From Zygnema cylindricum (taxonomy: Eukaryota > Streptophyta > Zygnematophyceae > Zygnematales > Zygnemataceae), in the NCBI GenBank assembly GCA_037447655.1, contig JBBHKE010003317.1, forward strand, positions 1 through 54,508: a DNA stretch of 54,508 nt, read 5' to 3'. The notes under the pieces were generated by a model. It had not been told where the DNA came from and did not search any database. It saw only the letters and a list, made by a program, of their open reading frames with translations. Position 1 is the stretch's first letter; every line of letters begins with the position of its first letter. Below, in pieces: positions 1 through 10,006 of this stretch. Made by a program: the position numbers and the translations under genes.

Positions 1-512
1 AGTACGAAGCACCTGAGTGATTCGTCACTTGTGGTCCCACGTGAATCACGCCTGGTCACTTATGGTCCCCCGTAAATCCTGCTTCGTCACTTGCGGTCCC
101 ACGTGAATCATGCTTGTGGTCCCTGGTGAATCGCATCTGTCGACGTCTCCTAAAATCAATGTTCGTAAGGTGTACCGTACAATTTTAATTCCGAAATATC
201 CGGACATCTCGATTTAATGATCATAAAAACATGCCGTACCATATACTTCCAAAATATCCGTATGAATCCAAAAATAGCGGTACCATATATTTTCCGAGAT
301 ATCCGGATCAGATTACGTACGTCTGATCTGACAATTCCAACTGTTTGCTGCGTGACGCATGTCGACGCCACTCCGTAAAACTTGTAGAGGTACAATACAC
401 TCTATTGTACTTTGCCTACTGTAACACTAATAAACGTAAGTCTTATATACCACTTTTTAAAAACTATTCTAAGTCTACTCTATTTACTAACTAAAGATTT
501 GGAATCTGAACA
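1..512 (-). repeat. Family B LTR, partial (3' LTR of first copy)
   Basis: This matches 5223-5734. On the minus strand it starts with TGTTCAG at 512, directly after the purine-rich tract TTTAGAGGAG (513-522), the usual position of the polypurine tract that primes plus-strand DNA. The remaining part of the LTR lies before the window. The small open frame at 156-395 falls wholly in the LTR, recurs at 5378-5617 and has no recognisable domain, so it is not called a gene. Confidence 0.85.
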
Positions 513-535
513 CTCCTCTAAATCTTTAGACTCAG

Positions 536-904
536 TTACTCACTTAGTCCTACAGCTTTTCTGCAAAAATGCAACTTAGGAGCGGGAAGGGCTTTTGTTA
601 ACATGTCAGCCACCATCTTCTCATTCGGTAAATAACACAACTTAATGACTTTTACAAGTACTTTTTCACTGATAAAGTGAAGTCTAACATCCATGTGTTT
701 ACTTTTAAAATGATAGCTGGGGTTAGAGGCAATGGCAATGGCTGCCTGGTTGTCACACCAGATAGACTGAGGACCTATTTGCATGTACCCTAGTTCTTGT
801 AGAATAGACTTGACCCACAGGAGCTCCTTGAGAGCCGAAGCTGCTGTTATGTATTCAGACTCCATTGTGGATTGAGCTGTAACCTTTTGTAATTTGCTAC
901 TTCA
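536..904 (-). pseudogene. copia B1 RNase H, C-terminal part of Pol
   Basis: Minus-strand frame ending in the typical copia C-terminus: a Trp-Cys-Asp-Asn-Gln motif, an SKHMDVRLHF motif, then ADMLTKALPAPK. In the family this domain degrades the RNA strand of RNA-DNA hybrids during reverse transcription. It is separated from RT by an in-frame TGA at 902-904, where related copies have Trp (compare the Trp-Arg-Ser-Lys of P5). Apart from that stop the two parts read on in one frame. The same TGA is present in the second copy at 6124-6126. Confidence 0.85.
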
Positions 905-2153
905 GTAGCAAGTTCCCTCTCCAATCTTAAGCACAAAACCAGTTGTAGATTTCCGGCTTGGCATATCCCAATAGCTCGCATCGCTCCACGTTTGTATTTG
1001 CACCTCTCCTCCTCCGAGTACAAGCTTGAGATTTCGAGTACCTGCGAGATATCTTAACACCCTTTTCGCTGCTTCCCAGTCTGCCCTTTTAGGATTCTGG
1101 AGACTTCTACTCAAGACTCCCACAGGTGTTGCTATATCAGGTCTCGTGCGGTTCCTAAAATATATAAGACTTCCAACTACCTGTCTATAGGACTTTGAAG
1201 CCATAAACTCCTCCTCCCCTGACTCTACACTCTCACACACCATTATGCTTGAATCTGAATCCCTTCCTTCAAATTTATGCCTGAATTCCATGAGAGTTAT
1301 AGATCCCTTTACATCTTTCATTTCAAATCTTTCCAACATGTTTCCTATTGCTTCTTTCCGAGTCAACATAATTAGCCTCTTGTTTCTATCTCTTTCTACC
1401 TGTATTCCTAAGATGTATTTGGCCTCACCGAGATCCTTCATCTCGAACCTAGACCTTAAAGCATCTTTAATGCGGTTTATTTTATCCATTGACTTACTTA
1501 TTAATAATAGATCATCCACATATACAGCAATGTAAATTATCCCATCCTCTCCTTGTAGAACATATACAGAATGATCTGAGCTAATTCTCGTAAAACCTAG
1601 CCCAGTCAAAAACTCATCTAACTTCAGATTCCACTGACGTGGGGCTTGTTTTAGCCCATACAAGGATTTAATCAATTTACACACTAATTCTTCCTTTCCC
1701 TTTTCAACATACATTTTGGGTTGTTTCATATAAATGGTTTCTTCTAACTCTTTATGCAAGAAAGCAGTTTTAACATCCATTTGTTGTATTTCCATATTCT
1801 CTATAGCGGCTAGACTTAGCAAAATTCTGACAGTGGGAAATCTGACAACTGGAGAGAAGGTTTCTTCAAAGTCAATACCTTCTTTTTGATTGTACCCTTG
1901 GGCCACAAGTCTGGCTTTGTACCTTTCGATGGTGTTGTCCGGGTTCAGTTTCATCTTGAATACCCATTTGCTGACGATGGCTTTTCTGCCCGGAGGAAGA
2001 TCCACCAGCCCATGTTTGTGCCTCCATAATAGATTTCATTTCATCGTTTGCTGCCTCGATCCACTGATTTCTCTTAGGTGCTGAGAAGGCCTCTTGAATC
2101 GTTAGAGGCTCTTCTGTAGCCGCAGAAAAAACAAAGTGAGAGCTTGCTTGCAA
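902..2153 (-). pseudogene. copia B1 reverse transcriptase
   Basis: A 367-codon open stretch (902-2005) covers nearly the whole copia RT: SKWVFKMKLN start, [20 protein letters not shown], the palm motif TAFLH, SLYGLKQAPRQW, and the catalytic YVDD near codon 165. It continues to the tether with RNase H (Arg-Pro-Asp-Ile-Ala, then the Ser-Asp-Ala-Ser-Tyr of RNase H). The upstream part (1872-2153), with the ANDEMKSIMEAQTW motif, lies in another frame, so one frameshift sits near 2000. The palm looks catalytically complete, but the frameshift and the terminal TGA make the whole Pol non-functional as written. Confidence 0.92.
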
Positions 2154-2245
2154 ACGGCTGTTAGATCTCTTTCGCCCCAGAAATTATGAGGCTAAAATTG
2201 TCAACAACCTCTGATTCTTCTGTTTTGTTTGAACCGTAACTTGAG

Positions 2246-2595
2246 CTAGTGCAGAGTGTGCAGTAGTTTCTTCCGCTTCAAGTGTAACTTGTGGTGAAGC
2301 AGTTTGGGAAGGCACCAAAGGAACTGAAGGAAGAGGTGTCCCACTTGTCGGTGGAAAGTGGACTCGCTACATATGGTGAAAAATGACATATTCTTGCTTT
2401 TCCTGTGCCGGTTTATCTGGCACGTTAAAAAGGTCAACCGAATCCGGTTCATCTTTAATCTGGATATTTCTAAAAACAATCACTTTCTGTTTCTCAAATA
2501 CTAAAACTCTATATCCTTTCGCATTATCATCATACCCCATAAAAATCCCAGGTAAGCCTTTAGGCTCCATTTTCCATCTATCATGTGAAGTATCT
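2246..2595 (-). pseudogene. copia B1 integrase C-terminus and linker
   Basis: Minus-strand frames at 2367-2570 and 2246-2479 hold the usual copia tail after the integrase core: a GIFMGYDDNAKGYRV motif followed by an acidic, low-complexity linker. At least two frame changes separate it from the core (2595-3304) and from RT. This segment differs clearly between the two tandem copies, with indels near 7680. Confidence 0.7.
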
Positions 2596-3304
2596 TAAAT
2601 AATACACTTGCTGCCAAAGATCTTAAAGTGACTAATATCAGATTTTTCCCATGTCCAAAGCTTATAAGGTGTAGTGCTAACAGACCTAGAAGCAATTCTA
2701 TTCTTAATATAAACAGCACAGTTAACTGCTTCAGCCCATAATTTCAAATCTAGCCCTTTATCTGCAAGAATGGACCGAGCACTCTCTGTCAATGTCCTAT
2801 TTAACCTTTCAGAAACACCATTTTGTTCAAGTGTATATGGAACTGTAAGATTGTGACTGATACCTTCCTGAAGGAGAAATTCTTCGAATTCCTTTGATGT
2901 GTATTCTCCTCGTTGTCCGATCTCAGTGCCAATATTGGAACACCATGAAGCTTTTCCGCCCACGCTTTGTAGTGTTTCAAGTGAGTAAACACTTCACTCT
3001 TATGTTGCATGAAGTAAATTTTGGTGTACCTCGAGTAGTCATCTGTGAATGTGACCATATAGTGTACGCCTCCTACCGACGCCACTCGTGAAGGACCAAG
3101 AACATCTGAGTGTATTAGCTGTAAAACTTTGTCCAATCTGTGGTCTATTTCCTGTGGAAATGGCAATTTGTGAATCTTGCCTAGTGAACAACCATCACAT
3201 GATTTTATAGGATGAGATGTGAGAGTAACTCCATCAACTTTTCCCGAACTCACCATTTTCTTTAGACTATCATAATTCATGTGTCCTAATCTCTTATGCC
3301 ACAA
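2595..3304 (-). pseudogene. copia B1 GAG-pre-integrase and integrase core
   Basis: It begins with a WHKRLGH zinc-finger start and a Cys-x2-Cys partner (CDGCSLGK), the HHCC region of copia integrases. The DDE core follows: the first Asp in IHSD, the second in the FTDDYSR block, and the LRSDN region. A frameshift around 2930-2960 then shifts to a second frame (2595-2963) with EQNGVSERLNRT, which contains the catalytic Glu. In the family this enzyme inserts the cDNA and produces 5-bp target duplications. Domains are complete but the frame is broken. Confidence 0.85.
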
Positions 3305-3579
3305 CTCATTATCAGATTCGACACTTGAGTAGAGAACATCTTTTTCCTTTTATTCAGCCATGCCCATCCGGTACATTTTGCTAGCATCTCTAGTTCCTGT
3401 TGCTGCGACTTTCTTTTCTTGCTAACAACATGTCTCCCTCTTTTCAAAACAACTTCAAAGCCTTTGCTCTCCACTAATGATGTAGAAAATAGATTTTTTT
3501 TTAAATCTAGAACATACAAAACATTGTGAAAGGTTCTCTCTACCGACTTCCCCCATACATCTACCATCAATGATACTTC

Positions 3580-3869
3580 ACCCTGAGCTGAGGTTTGAAC
3601 ACTCATGCAGCAAGCATAGTAGATACTCTTTGGAGTTGTTAGTTCTTAAAAGCCGTCTTGTTCCAACACATGTGGGCAGACGCTCCTGTGTCCATGACCC
3701 ATCCTGCATCCTTTGGACCCTCCATGGCAGCCGCCATAGCAAATAAATACGTTTCCTCTTGCTCATTGAAGCTGAGAGACTCATCTGCATCAATTGCAGA
3801 AGCTGAAAAAAGAGCATTTCCACGGGAAAGATTTCCAAAAAACCTCTGTGAAACTTGCTCTGTTGCCAA
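3580..3869 (-). pseudogene. copia B1 aspartic protease
   Basis: The minus-strand frame 3639-3869 contains WVMDTGASAHMC with the catalytic Asp-Thr-Gly-Ala triad at about 3692. This is the retropepsin that cuts the Gag-Pol polyprotein. It lies between the zinc knuckle (3914-3955) and the pre-integrase domain, as in all copia elements. The frame changes on both sides. Confidence 0.82.
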
Positions 3870-3899
3870 CTTGGCCTATATAAACCTGTCTTATTAGCC

Positions 3900-4687
3900 T
3901 TCTTCAATTTAGGACAGTACCTGTATCCATGACCCTTCTCAGAACAATAGAAACAAGTAGTAGTAGTTGGCCTATTCTGCCTTTGATTAAAGTGATTCCG
4001 ATTCTGGTTAAACTGATTCCTATTTTGATTAAACTGATTCCTTTTGTCAAAGTCTGTTGCAAATGCTTCAATTTTTCCTTCTCCCTCAAGGATTTTAGTA
4101 TTTGTTTCTTCCTCCAATATAAGATTATACGCTAACTGAAATGACCAGCTAGCTTTATCATGACTTTTTAATTGAACAGACACACCCTTCATGCTACTAC
4201 ATAGACCTCTAATAAGCAAAGCTGCCTCTTGAAACTCAGGAAATGACCACCCAGCAGAAGAGTGAGCATCAATGAGCGCACGAAAATTGTCACAATACTC
4301 AACCATAGTTCCCCCCGTATATTTGTATCCCCAAATTTTTCCAGCCACCAAGAGCTCCTCTTGAACATTTGCTTTCTCAAAAGCATATTTTAGAGATGTC
4401 CAAATCTCCCTCGCCTTCTTAATTTTCAGTCGAGACATGACCAAATTTTCTAATATACAAAGGATTAGATTGTTCCTTGCCATTGAATTTTTTTTGCCCA
4501 AGTTGGATCTGTTTCATCAAGGGAGCCATCCAAAATCAGCAGTTTCAAACGACGATTCAACCATCGCCGCCCAATACGCATACTTTTGGCCATTGAAGAT
4601 AGGAATTATTAACGAAAGGCCCATAACCTGTTGTTCTACAACCACCGTTGCAGGCGGCGTACCAGCAGTAGTAGTGGAAGTGGACAT
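3900..4687 (-). pseudogene. copia B1 gag, starting inside the LTR
   Basis: The start is the ATG at 4685-4687, 59 nt before the LTR ends (4629). It reads through the LTR end and the primer-binding site as Gln-Gln-Val-Met-Gly. The N-terminal frame stops after about 58 codons and the open frame resumes at about 4501, so there is a frameshift near 4510. The central part has the helical copia capsid pattern (AREIWTSLKYAFEKANV). A Gln/Asn-rich stretch of near-identical 21-bp repeats (about 3970-4045) precedes a CX2CX4HX4C zinc knuckle (3914-3955). Gag forms the virus-like particle and binds RNA. Confidence 0.8.
4618..4628 (-). other. Primer-binding site of copia B1 (half-tRNA type)
   Basis: Immediately after the LTR end (AACAACA) the minus strand reads GGTTATGGGCC. 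This is complementary to the anticodon arm of eukaryotic initiator tRNA-Met rather than to its 3' end. The same site follows family A LTRs. It is contained in the gag reading frame. Confidence 0.75.
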
Positions 4688-5734
4688 GAAAAACAACAGA
4701 AACTATCAAAGTACCTACTCAACAGCCAACTTTGAACTGACACAAAATATTATTCAAAAATCCAATATGCTTTAAATTTGCCACATTGATACACAATACA
4801 TTAAACTGACAATTCCCAAAATCGCAGCCCAAATGACCTTTTAAACCATAAGATGTGATGTCTGGAAGTTTCCCAAAAACTGCCTTTAGAAAATCAAATT
4901 CCCAAAACTGAATGATACAAAATTGGCTAAGTCCTAGAATATATACTCACACTGAGTATCTACTGGTCACACTAATTCGGGTGATCGTACTATGGAATTA
5001 TCCTGACTAACGATAAAGTATCGAGCCTGTACTTTACTGTACCTAAAGTACCTCCAAAAACCTAATTATTATTTTCCAAAAACCTCATTAATGAAACACT
5101 AATTTTTAATACACTAAACTACAAAACTTTGTTATTCAAATATTTTCAGGTGACGAACCGTACAAAATGTCCTAGGTGCTTAGTCATAGTAGTCGCTAAA
5201 GTCCAGCCGACTGTCGTAGTGTAGTACGAAGCACCTGAGTGATTCGTCACTTGTGGTCCCACGTGAATCACGCCTGGTCACTTATGGTCCCCCGTAAATC
5301 CTGCTTCGTCACTTGCGGTCCCACGTGAATCATGCTTGTGGTCCCTGGTGAATCGCATCTGTCGACATCTCCTAAAATCAATGTTCGTAAGGTGTACCGT
5401 ACAATTTTAATTCCGAAATATCTGGACATCTCGATTTAATGATCATAAAAACATGCCGTACCATATACTTCCAAAATATCCGTATGAATCCAAAAATAGC
5501 GGTACCATATATTTTCCGAGATATCCGGATCAGATTACGTACGTCTGATCTGACAATTCCAACTGTTTGCTGCGTGACGCATGTCGACGCCACTCCGTAA
5601 AACTTGTAGAGGTACAATACACTCTATTGTACTTTGCCTACTGTAACACTAATAAACGTAAGTCTTATATACCACTTTTTAAAAACTATTCTAAGTCTAC
5701 TCTATTTACTAACTAAAGATTTGGAATCTGAACA
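4629..5734 (-). repeat. Family B LTR, complete, shared by both tandem copies
   Basis: 1106 bp on the minus strand, from TGTTCAG (5734) to GAACAACA (4629), with TGTT/AACA terminal inverted repeats. The 3' end of the second copy (polypurine-like tract at 5735-5744) abuts one side and the primer-binding site of the first copy the other. One LTR thus serves as the 3' LTR of one copy and the 5' LTR of the next. The last 59 nt encode the first 19 codons of gag. The rest should hold promoter and polyadenylation signals, which I could not pin down. Confidence 0.85.
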
Positions 5735-5757
5735 CTCCTCTAAATCTTTAGACTCAG

Positions 5758-6126
5758 TTACTCACTTAGTCCTACAGCTTTTCTGCAAAAATGCAACTTA
5801 GGAGCGGGAAGGGCTTTTGTTAACATGTCAGCCACCATCTTCTCATTCGGTAAATAACACAACTTAATGACTTTTACAAGTACTTTTTCACTGATAAAGT
5901 GAAGTCTAACATCCATGTGTTTACTTTTAAAATGATAGCTGGGGTTAGAGGCAATGGCAATGGCTGCCTGGTTGTCACACCAGATAGACTGAGGACCTAT
6001 TTGCATGTACCCTAGTTCTTGTAGAATAGACTTGACCCACAGGAGCTCCTTGAGAGCCGAAGCTGCTGTTATGTATTGAGACTCCATTGTGGATTGAGCT
6101 GTAACCTTTTGTAATTTGATACTTCA
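5758..6126 (-). pseudogene. copia B2 RNase H
   Basis: Nearly identical to 536-904, with one residue change near its start (Glu to Gln at codon 4 of the open stretch). It ends in ADMLTKALPAPK and has the same TGA at 6124-6126 separating it from RT. Confidence 0.85.
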
Positions 6127-7375
6127 GTAGCAAGTTCCCTCTCCAATCTTAAACACAAAACCAGTTGTAGATTTCCGGCTTGGCATATCCCAATAGCTCG
6201 CATCGCTCCACGTTTGTATTTGCACCTCTCCTCCTCCGAGTACAAGCTTGAGATTTCGAGTACCTGCGAGATATCTTAACACCCTTTTCGCTGCTTCCCA
6301 GTCTGCCCTTTTAGGATTCTGGAGACTTCTACTCAAGACTCCCACAGGTGCTGCTATATCAGGTCTCGTGCGGTTCCTAAAATATATAAGACTTCCAACT
6401 ACCTGTCTATAGGACTTTGAAGCCATAAACTCCTCCTCCCCTGACTCTACACTCTCACACACCATTATGCTTGAATCTGAATCCCTTCCTTCAAATTTAT
6501 GCCTGAATTCCATGAGAGTTATAGATCCCTTTACATCTTTCATTTCAAATCTTTCCAACATGTTTCCTATTGCTTCTTTCCGAGTCAACATAATTAGCCT
6601 CTTGTTTCTATCTCTTTCTACCTGTATTCCTAAGATGTATTTGGCCTCACCGAGATCCTTCATCTCGAACCTAGACCTTAAAGCATCTTTAATGCGGTTT
6701 ATTTTATCCATTGACTTACTTATTAATAATAGATCATCCACATATACAGCAATGTAAATTATCCCATCCTCTCCTTGTAGAACATATACAGAATGATCTG
6801 AGCTAATTCTCGTAAAACCTAGCCCAGTCAAAAACTCATCTAACTTCAGATTCCACTGACGTGGGGCTTGTTTTAGCCCATACAAAGATTTAATCAATTT
6901 ACACACTAATTCTTCCTTTCCCTTTTCAACATACATTTTGGGTTGTTTCATATAAATGGTTTCTTCTAACTCTCTATGCAAGAAAGCAGTTTTAACATCC
7001 ATTTGTTGTATTTCCATATTCTCTATAGCGGCTAGACTTAGCAAAATTCTGACAATGGGAAATCTGACAACTGGAGAGAAGGTTTCTTCAAAGTCAATAC
7101 CTTCTTTTTGATTGTACCCTTGGGCCACAAGTCTGGCTTTGTACCTTTCGATGGTGTTGTCCGGGTTCAGCTTCACCTTGAATACCCATTTGCTGACGAT
7201 GGCTTTTCTGCCTGGAGGAAGATCCACCAGCCCATGTTTGTTCCTCCATAATAGATTTCATTTCATCGTTTGCTGCCTCGATCCACTGATTTCTCTTAGG
7301 TGCTGAGAAGGCCTCTTGAATCGTTAGAGGCTCATCTGTAGCTGCAGAAAAAACAAAGTGAGAGCTTGCTTGCAA
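6124..7375 (-). pseudogene. copia B2 reverse transcriptase
   Basis: A 367-codon open stretch (6124-7227) with YVDD and all RT motifs of the first copy, plus the upstream segment (7094-7375) in another frame. A few residue changes separate the copies, for example SKWVFKVKLN here against SKWVFKMKLN. The frameshift near the RT start and the terminal TGA are shared with the first copy, so both predate the duplication. Confidence 0.92.
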
Positions 7376-7467
7376 ATGGCTGTTAGATCTCTTTCGCCCC
7401 GGAAATTATGAGGCTGAAATTGTCAACAACCTCTGATTCTTCTGTTTTGTTTGAACCGTAACTTGAG

Positions 7468-8679
7468 CTAGTGCAGAGTGTGCACTAGTTTCTTCCGCTT
7501 CAAGTGTAACTTGTGGTGAAGCAGTTTGGGAAGGCACCAAAGGAACTGAAGGAAGAGGTGTCCCACTTGTCGGTGGAAAGTGGATTCGCTACGTATGGTG
7601 AAAAATGACATATTCTTGCTTTTCCTGTGCCGGTTTATCCGGCACGTTAAAAAGGTCAACCGAATCCTGTTCATCTTTAATCATATATTTTTAGAAACAA
7701 TAACTTTCTGTTTCTTAAATACTAAAACTCTATATCCTTTCGCATTATCATCATACCCCATAAAAATCCTAGGTAAGCCTTTAGGCTCCATTTTCCATCT
7801 ATCTTGTGAAGTATCTTAAATAAAACACTTGCTGCCAAAGATCTTAAAGTGACTAATATCAGGTTTTTCCCATGTCCAAAGCTTATAAGGTGTAGTGCTA
7901 ACAGACCTAAAAGCAATTCTATTCTTAATATAAACAGCAGAGTTAAATGCTTCAGCCCATAATTTCAAATCTAGCCCTTTATCTGCAATAATGGAAAGAG
8001 CACTCTCTGTCAATGTCCTATTTATCCTTTCAGAAACACCATTTTGTTCAAGTGTATATGGAACTATAAGATTGTGACTGATACCTTCTTGAAGGAGAAA
8101 TTCTTCGAATTCCTTTGATGTGTATTCTCCCCGTTGTGCGATCTTAGTGCCAATATTGGAACACCATGAAGCTTTTTTGCCCACGCTTTGTAGTGTTTCA
8201 AGTGAGTAAACACTTCACTCTTATGTTGCATGAGTAAATTTTGGTGTACCTCGAGTAGTCATCTGTGAATGTGACCATATAGTGTACGCCTCCTACCGAG
8301 GCCACTTGTGAAAGACCGAGAACATCTGAGTGTATTAGCTGTAAAACATTGTCCAATCTGTGGTCTGTTTCCTGTGGAAATGGCAATTTGTGAATCTTGC
8401 CTAATGAACAACCATCACATGATTTTATAGGATGAGATGTGAGAGAAACTCCATCAACTTTTCCCGAACTCACCATTTTCTTTAGACTATCATAATTCAT
8501 GTGTCCTAATCTCTTATGCCACAACTCATTATCAGATTCGACACTTGAGTAGAGAACATCTTTTTCCTTATATTCAGCCATGCCCATCCGGTACATTTTG
8601 CTAGCATCTCTAGTTCCTGTTACTACGACTTTCCTTTCTTGCTAACAACATGTCTCCCTCCTTTCAAAACAACTTCAAA
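7468..8679 (-). pseudogene. copia B2 integrase region, truncated upstream
   Basis: Frames 7816-8184 (EQNGVSERINRT) and 8198-8596 (LWHKRLGHMNYD, CDGCSLGK, FTDDYSR) match the first copy. A further frame change occurs near 8200, and more differences accumulate here than in RT. Homology to the first copy ends at about 8680 (first-copy position about 3460), before protease and gag, where a family A LTR fragment begins. Protease, gag and the 5' LTR of this copy are absent. Confidence 0.82.
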
Positions 8680-8680
8680 A

Positions 8681-9066
8681 CTCAATGCTCTCATTTCCTT
8701 AACTCTTCTGTAGAATGTACATTCTATATCAAACTGATCATTCCTAATTGAATTAAATACTCTAAAGATCCTCAAAATATCTAAAACTTATGTACAAGGT
8801 TCACCATACAGCCTACTGACAAAAATCTAAGCGTTAAGACCACAATTGTCCACTAACAATATCTACACCCTAAAAATCCGAGTGATTCTTATCACGTCTA
8901 CATTCATTGGCGGCCCTACACACTAATTTACTTAAAGATAACTATTCATATAGATACTACAAAAAATTCACACTAAATTTGGTCAATATTGAACAGTTGG
9001 TATTCCAAAAATATTCTAAGTCCTAGACTCAAATTTCTAAGGCTTACTAAAGCTTACTTTTCAATA
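8681..9066 (-). repeat. Family A LTR fragment (5' part)
   Basis: About 386 bp matching the first part of family A LTRs, ending on the right with CTTTTCAATA, the reverse of the TATTGAAAAG LTR start. It is cut on the left where it meets family B. The next bases, AATTAAACACAAG, resemble the satellite flank AATTACACAAAC seen right of the M1 and M3 LTRs, so it may be another copy of that insertion with its satellite decayed. Confidence 0.8.
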
Positions 9067-9689
9067 AATTAAACACAAGTTCAATAAGGAATTCCAATAT
9101 TCCCTTTCCATTTTCCTTTCCTTTTCCGTTTCCTTCTCCCTCTAGCTAATTCTACCCTTATCTGAAAACTTTATTTACATTAGACACTATTTCTCACCTT
9201 TTGTATCATATACAGCCACGTCATCCTCCACCTTTTCTTTTGACACAAGTTCCTCTCTCTCCCGTGCTGCCACGTGGACAGCAGCGCAAGCGGCAGCCAC
9301 CACAAAGAGCAGCAGAATAGTTGACGGCTGGCGACTCATATTGACGGCCGTTTGTAGCCGCTAGAAACTGCTGACGCAGCCGGTAGCAAAGTTGCCGACC
9401 GGTGATCGATAGCCTTGAAGCTTGGAGAAAAAATACAAAAAAATAATACAAAAAATTCTTACTTGTTGTTTTTTTTTTGTTATTTTTTGTATTTTTTTTT
9501 AATTAACTTTTCAATTTATACATTCTGGCGTCTTCTCCGCGTGGCGTGCGGGATTTTCGTAATTTGCTGACCGTACTGTACGGAAATAATGCGCGTTTGT
9601 GAAGGGATTATTCAAGACGCGGCCGTTTGTACGGACAGACCTTAAAACGTTCCACATTTCCAGAGTTTTAACAGGTACACCCTATATCG
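9067..9689. other. Non-coding interval, no gene recognised
   Basis: It contains a pyrimidine-rich stretch (about 9100-9145), a more GC-rich part (9220-9420) and long T runs around 9465-9500. The only frame of note (9221-9451, minus) has low-complexity Arg/Cys-rich content and no domain. No repeat relationship to the rest of the window was found. Confidence 0.5.
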
Positions 9690-9882
9690 CTATTAGTGTT
9701 AATAATTTTTACGCCACTTAAAACATCTTTTCTCCGTGCACACTTGTCCTTTTTTCAATTTGAGACCGCCAATCGGAAGATGAGATGAAAACTTATCGAT
9801 TCCAACCGTCGGATTTACAATCCGACAAGTGTGTACGGAGAAAATATGTTTTAAGCGGCAAAAAAAACATTAACACTAATAG
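9690..9882. mobile_element. MITE-like element with about 58-bp terminal inverted repeats
   Basis: The left arm starts CTATTAGTGTTAAT at 9690. The right arm ends ATTAACACTAATAG at 9882. Both arms also share CTTAAAACAT, TCTCCGT and CACACTTGTC in order and inverted, with a few mismatches. The core between the arms is about 75 bp. It has no coding capacity, as expected of a transposon moved by another element's transposase. No clear target duplication is visible, so the superfamily is undetermined. Confidence 0.75.
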
Positions 9883-9889
9883 TTAGTGT

Positions 9890-10006
9890 TGGGTATCGAG
9901 GACCCATTGCCGATATTCGATATATATCGAATTTCAGGTACCCGATATTCGATATATCGCTTCGATATATCGAATTTCAAATTATCGCGATATATCGCCG
10001 ATATAT
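9890..10006. repeat. Cluster of palindromic TATCGATA-like motifs at the array edge
   Basis: Repeated CGATATATCG, GATATTCGATAT and TCGATATATCGAATTTC motifs, largely self-complementary, run directly into the first satellite monomer (ATATATCGATAACAAG). It could be a decayed satellite relative, a hairpin-forming end or a protein-binding cluster. The sequence alone does not decide. Confidence 0.6.

Larger units (their letters stand above)
1..8680 (-). mobile_element. Tandem pair of copia family B elements sharing one LTR
   Basis: Positions 1-3460 recur at 5223-8680 with a period of 5222 bp, falling to 5221 after one indel. The order is LTR (partial) - internal - complete LTR - internal (truncated), all coding on the minus strand. 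The LTR parts differ by about 2 bases in 512 by eye, RT and RNase H by about 14 in 1.6 kb, and the integrase region more. Both copies carry the same stop between RT and RNase H. Unequal recombination between LTRs of neighbouring or sister copies is the simplest origin; an assembly duplication cannot be excluded from sequence alone, but the many base differences argue against it. Confidence 0.9.

Noticed and set aside
156-395. Small conserved open frame, duplicated at 5378-5617
   Set aside because: It lies inside the LTR and is duplicated only because the LTR is; it has no domain or initiation context.
902-904. TGA read as tryptophan (alternative genetic code)
   Set aside because: The TGA at a Trp position is shared by the two family B copies only through duplication. 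P5 has TGG there, and other copies show TAG and TAA stops at sense positions, which fits ordinary decay.
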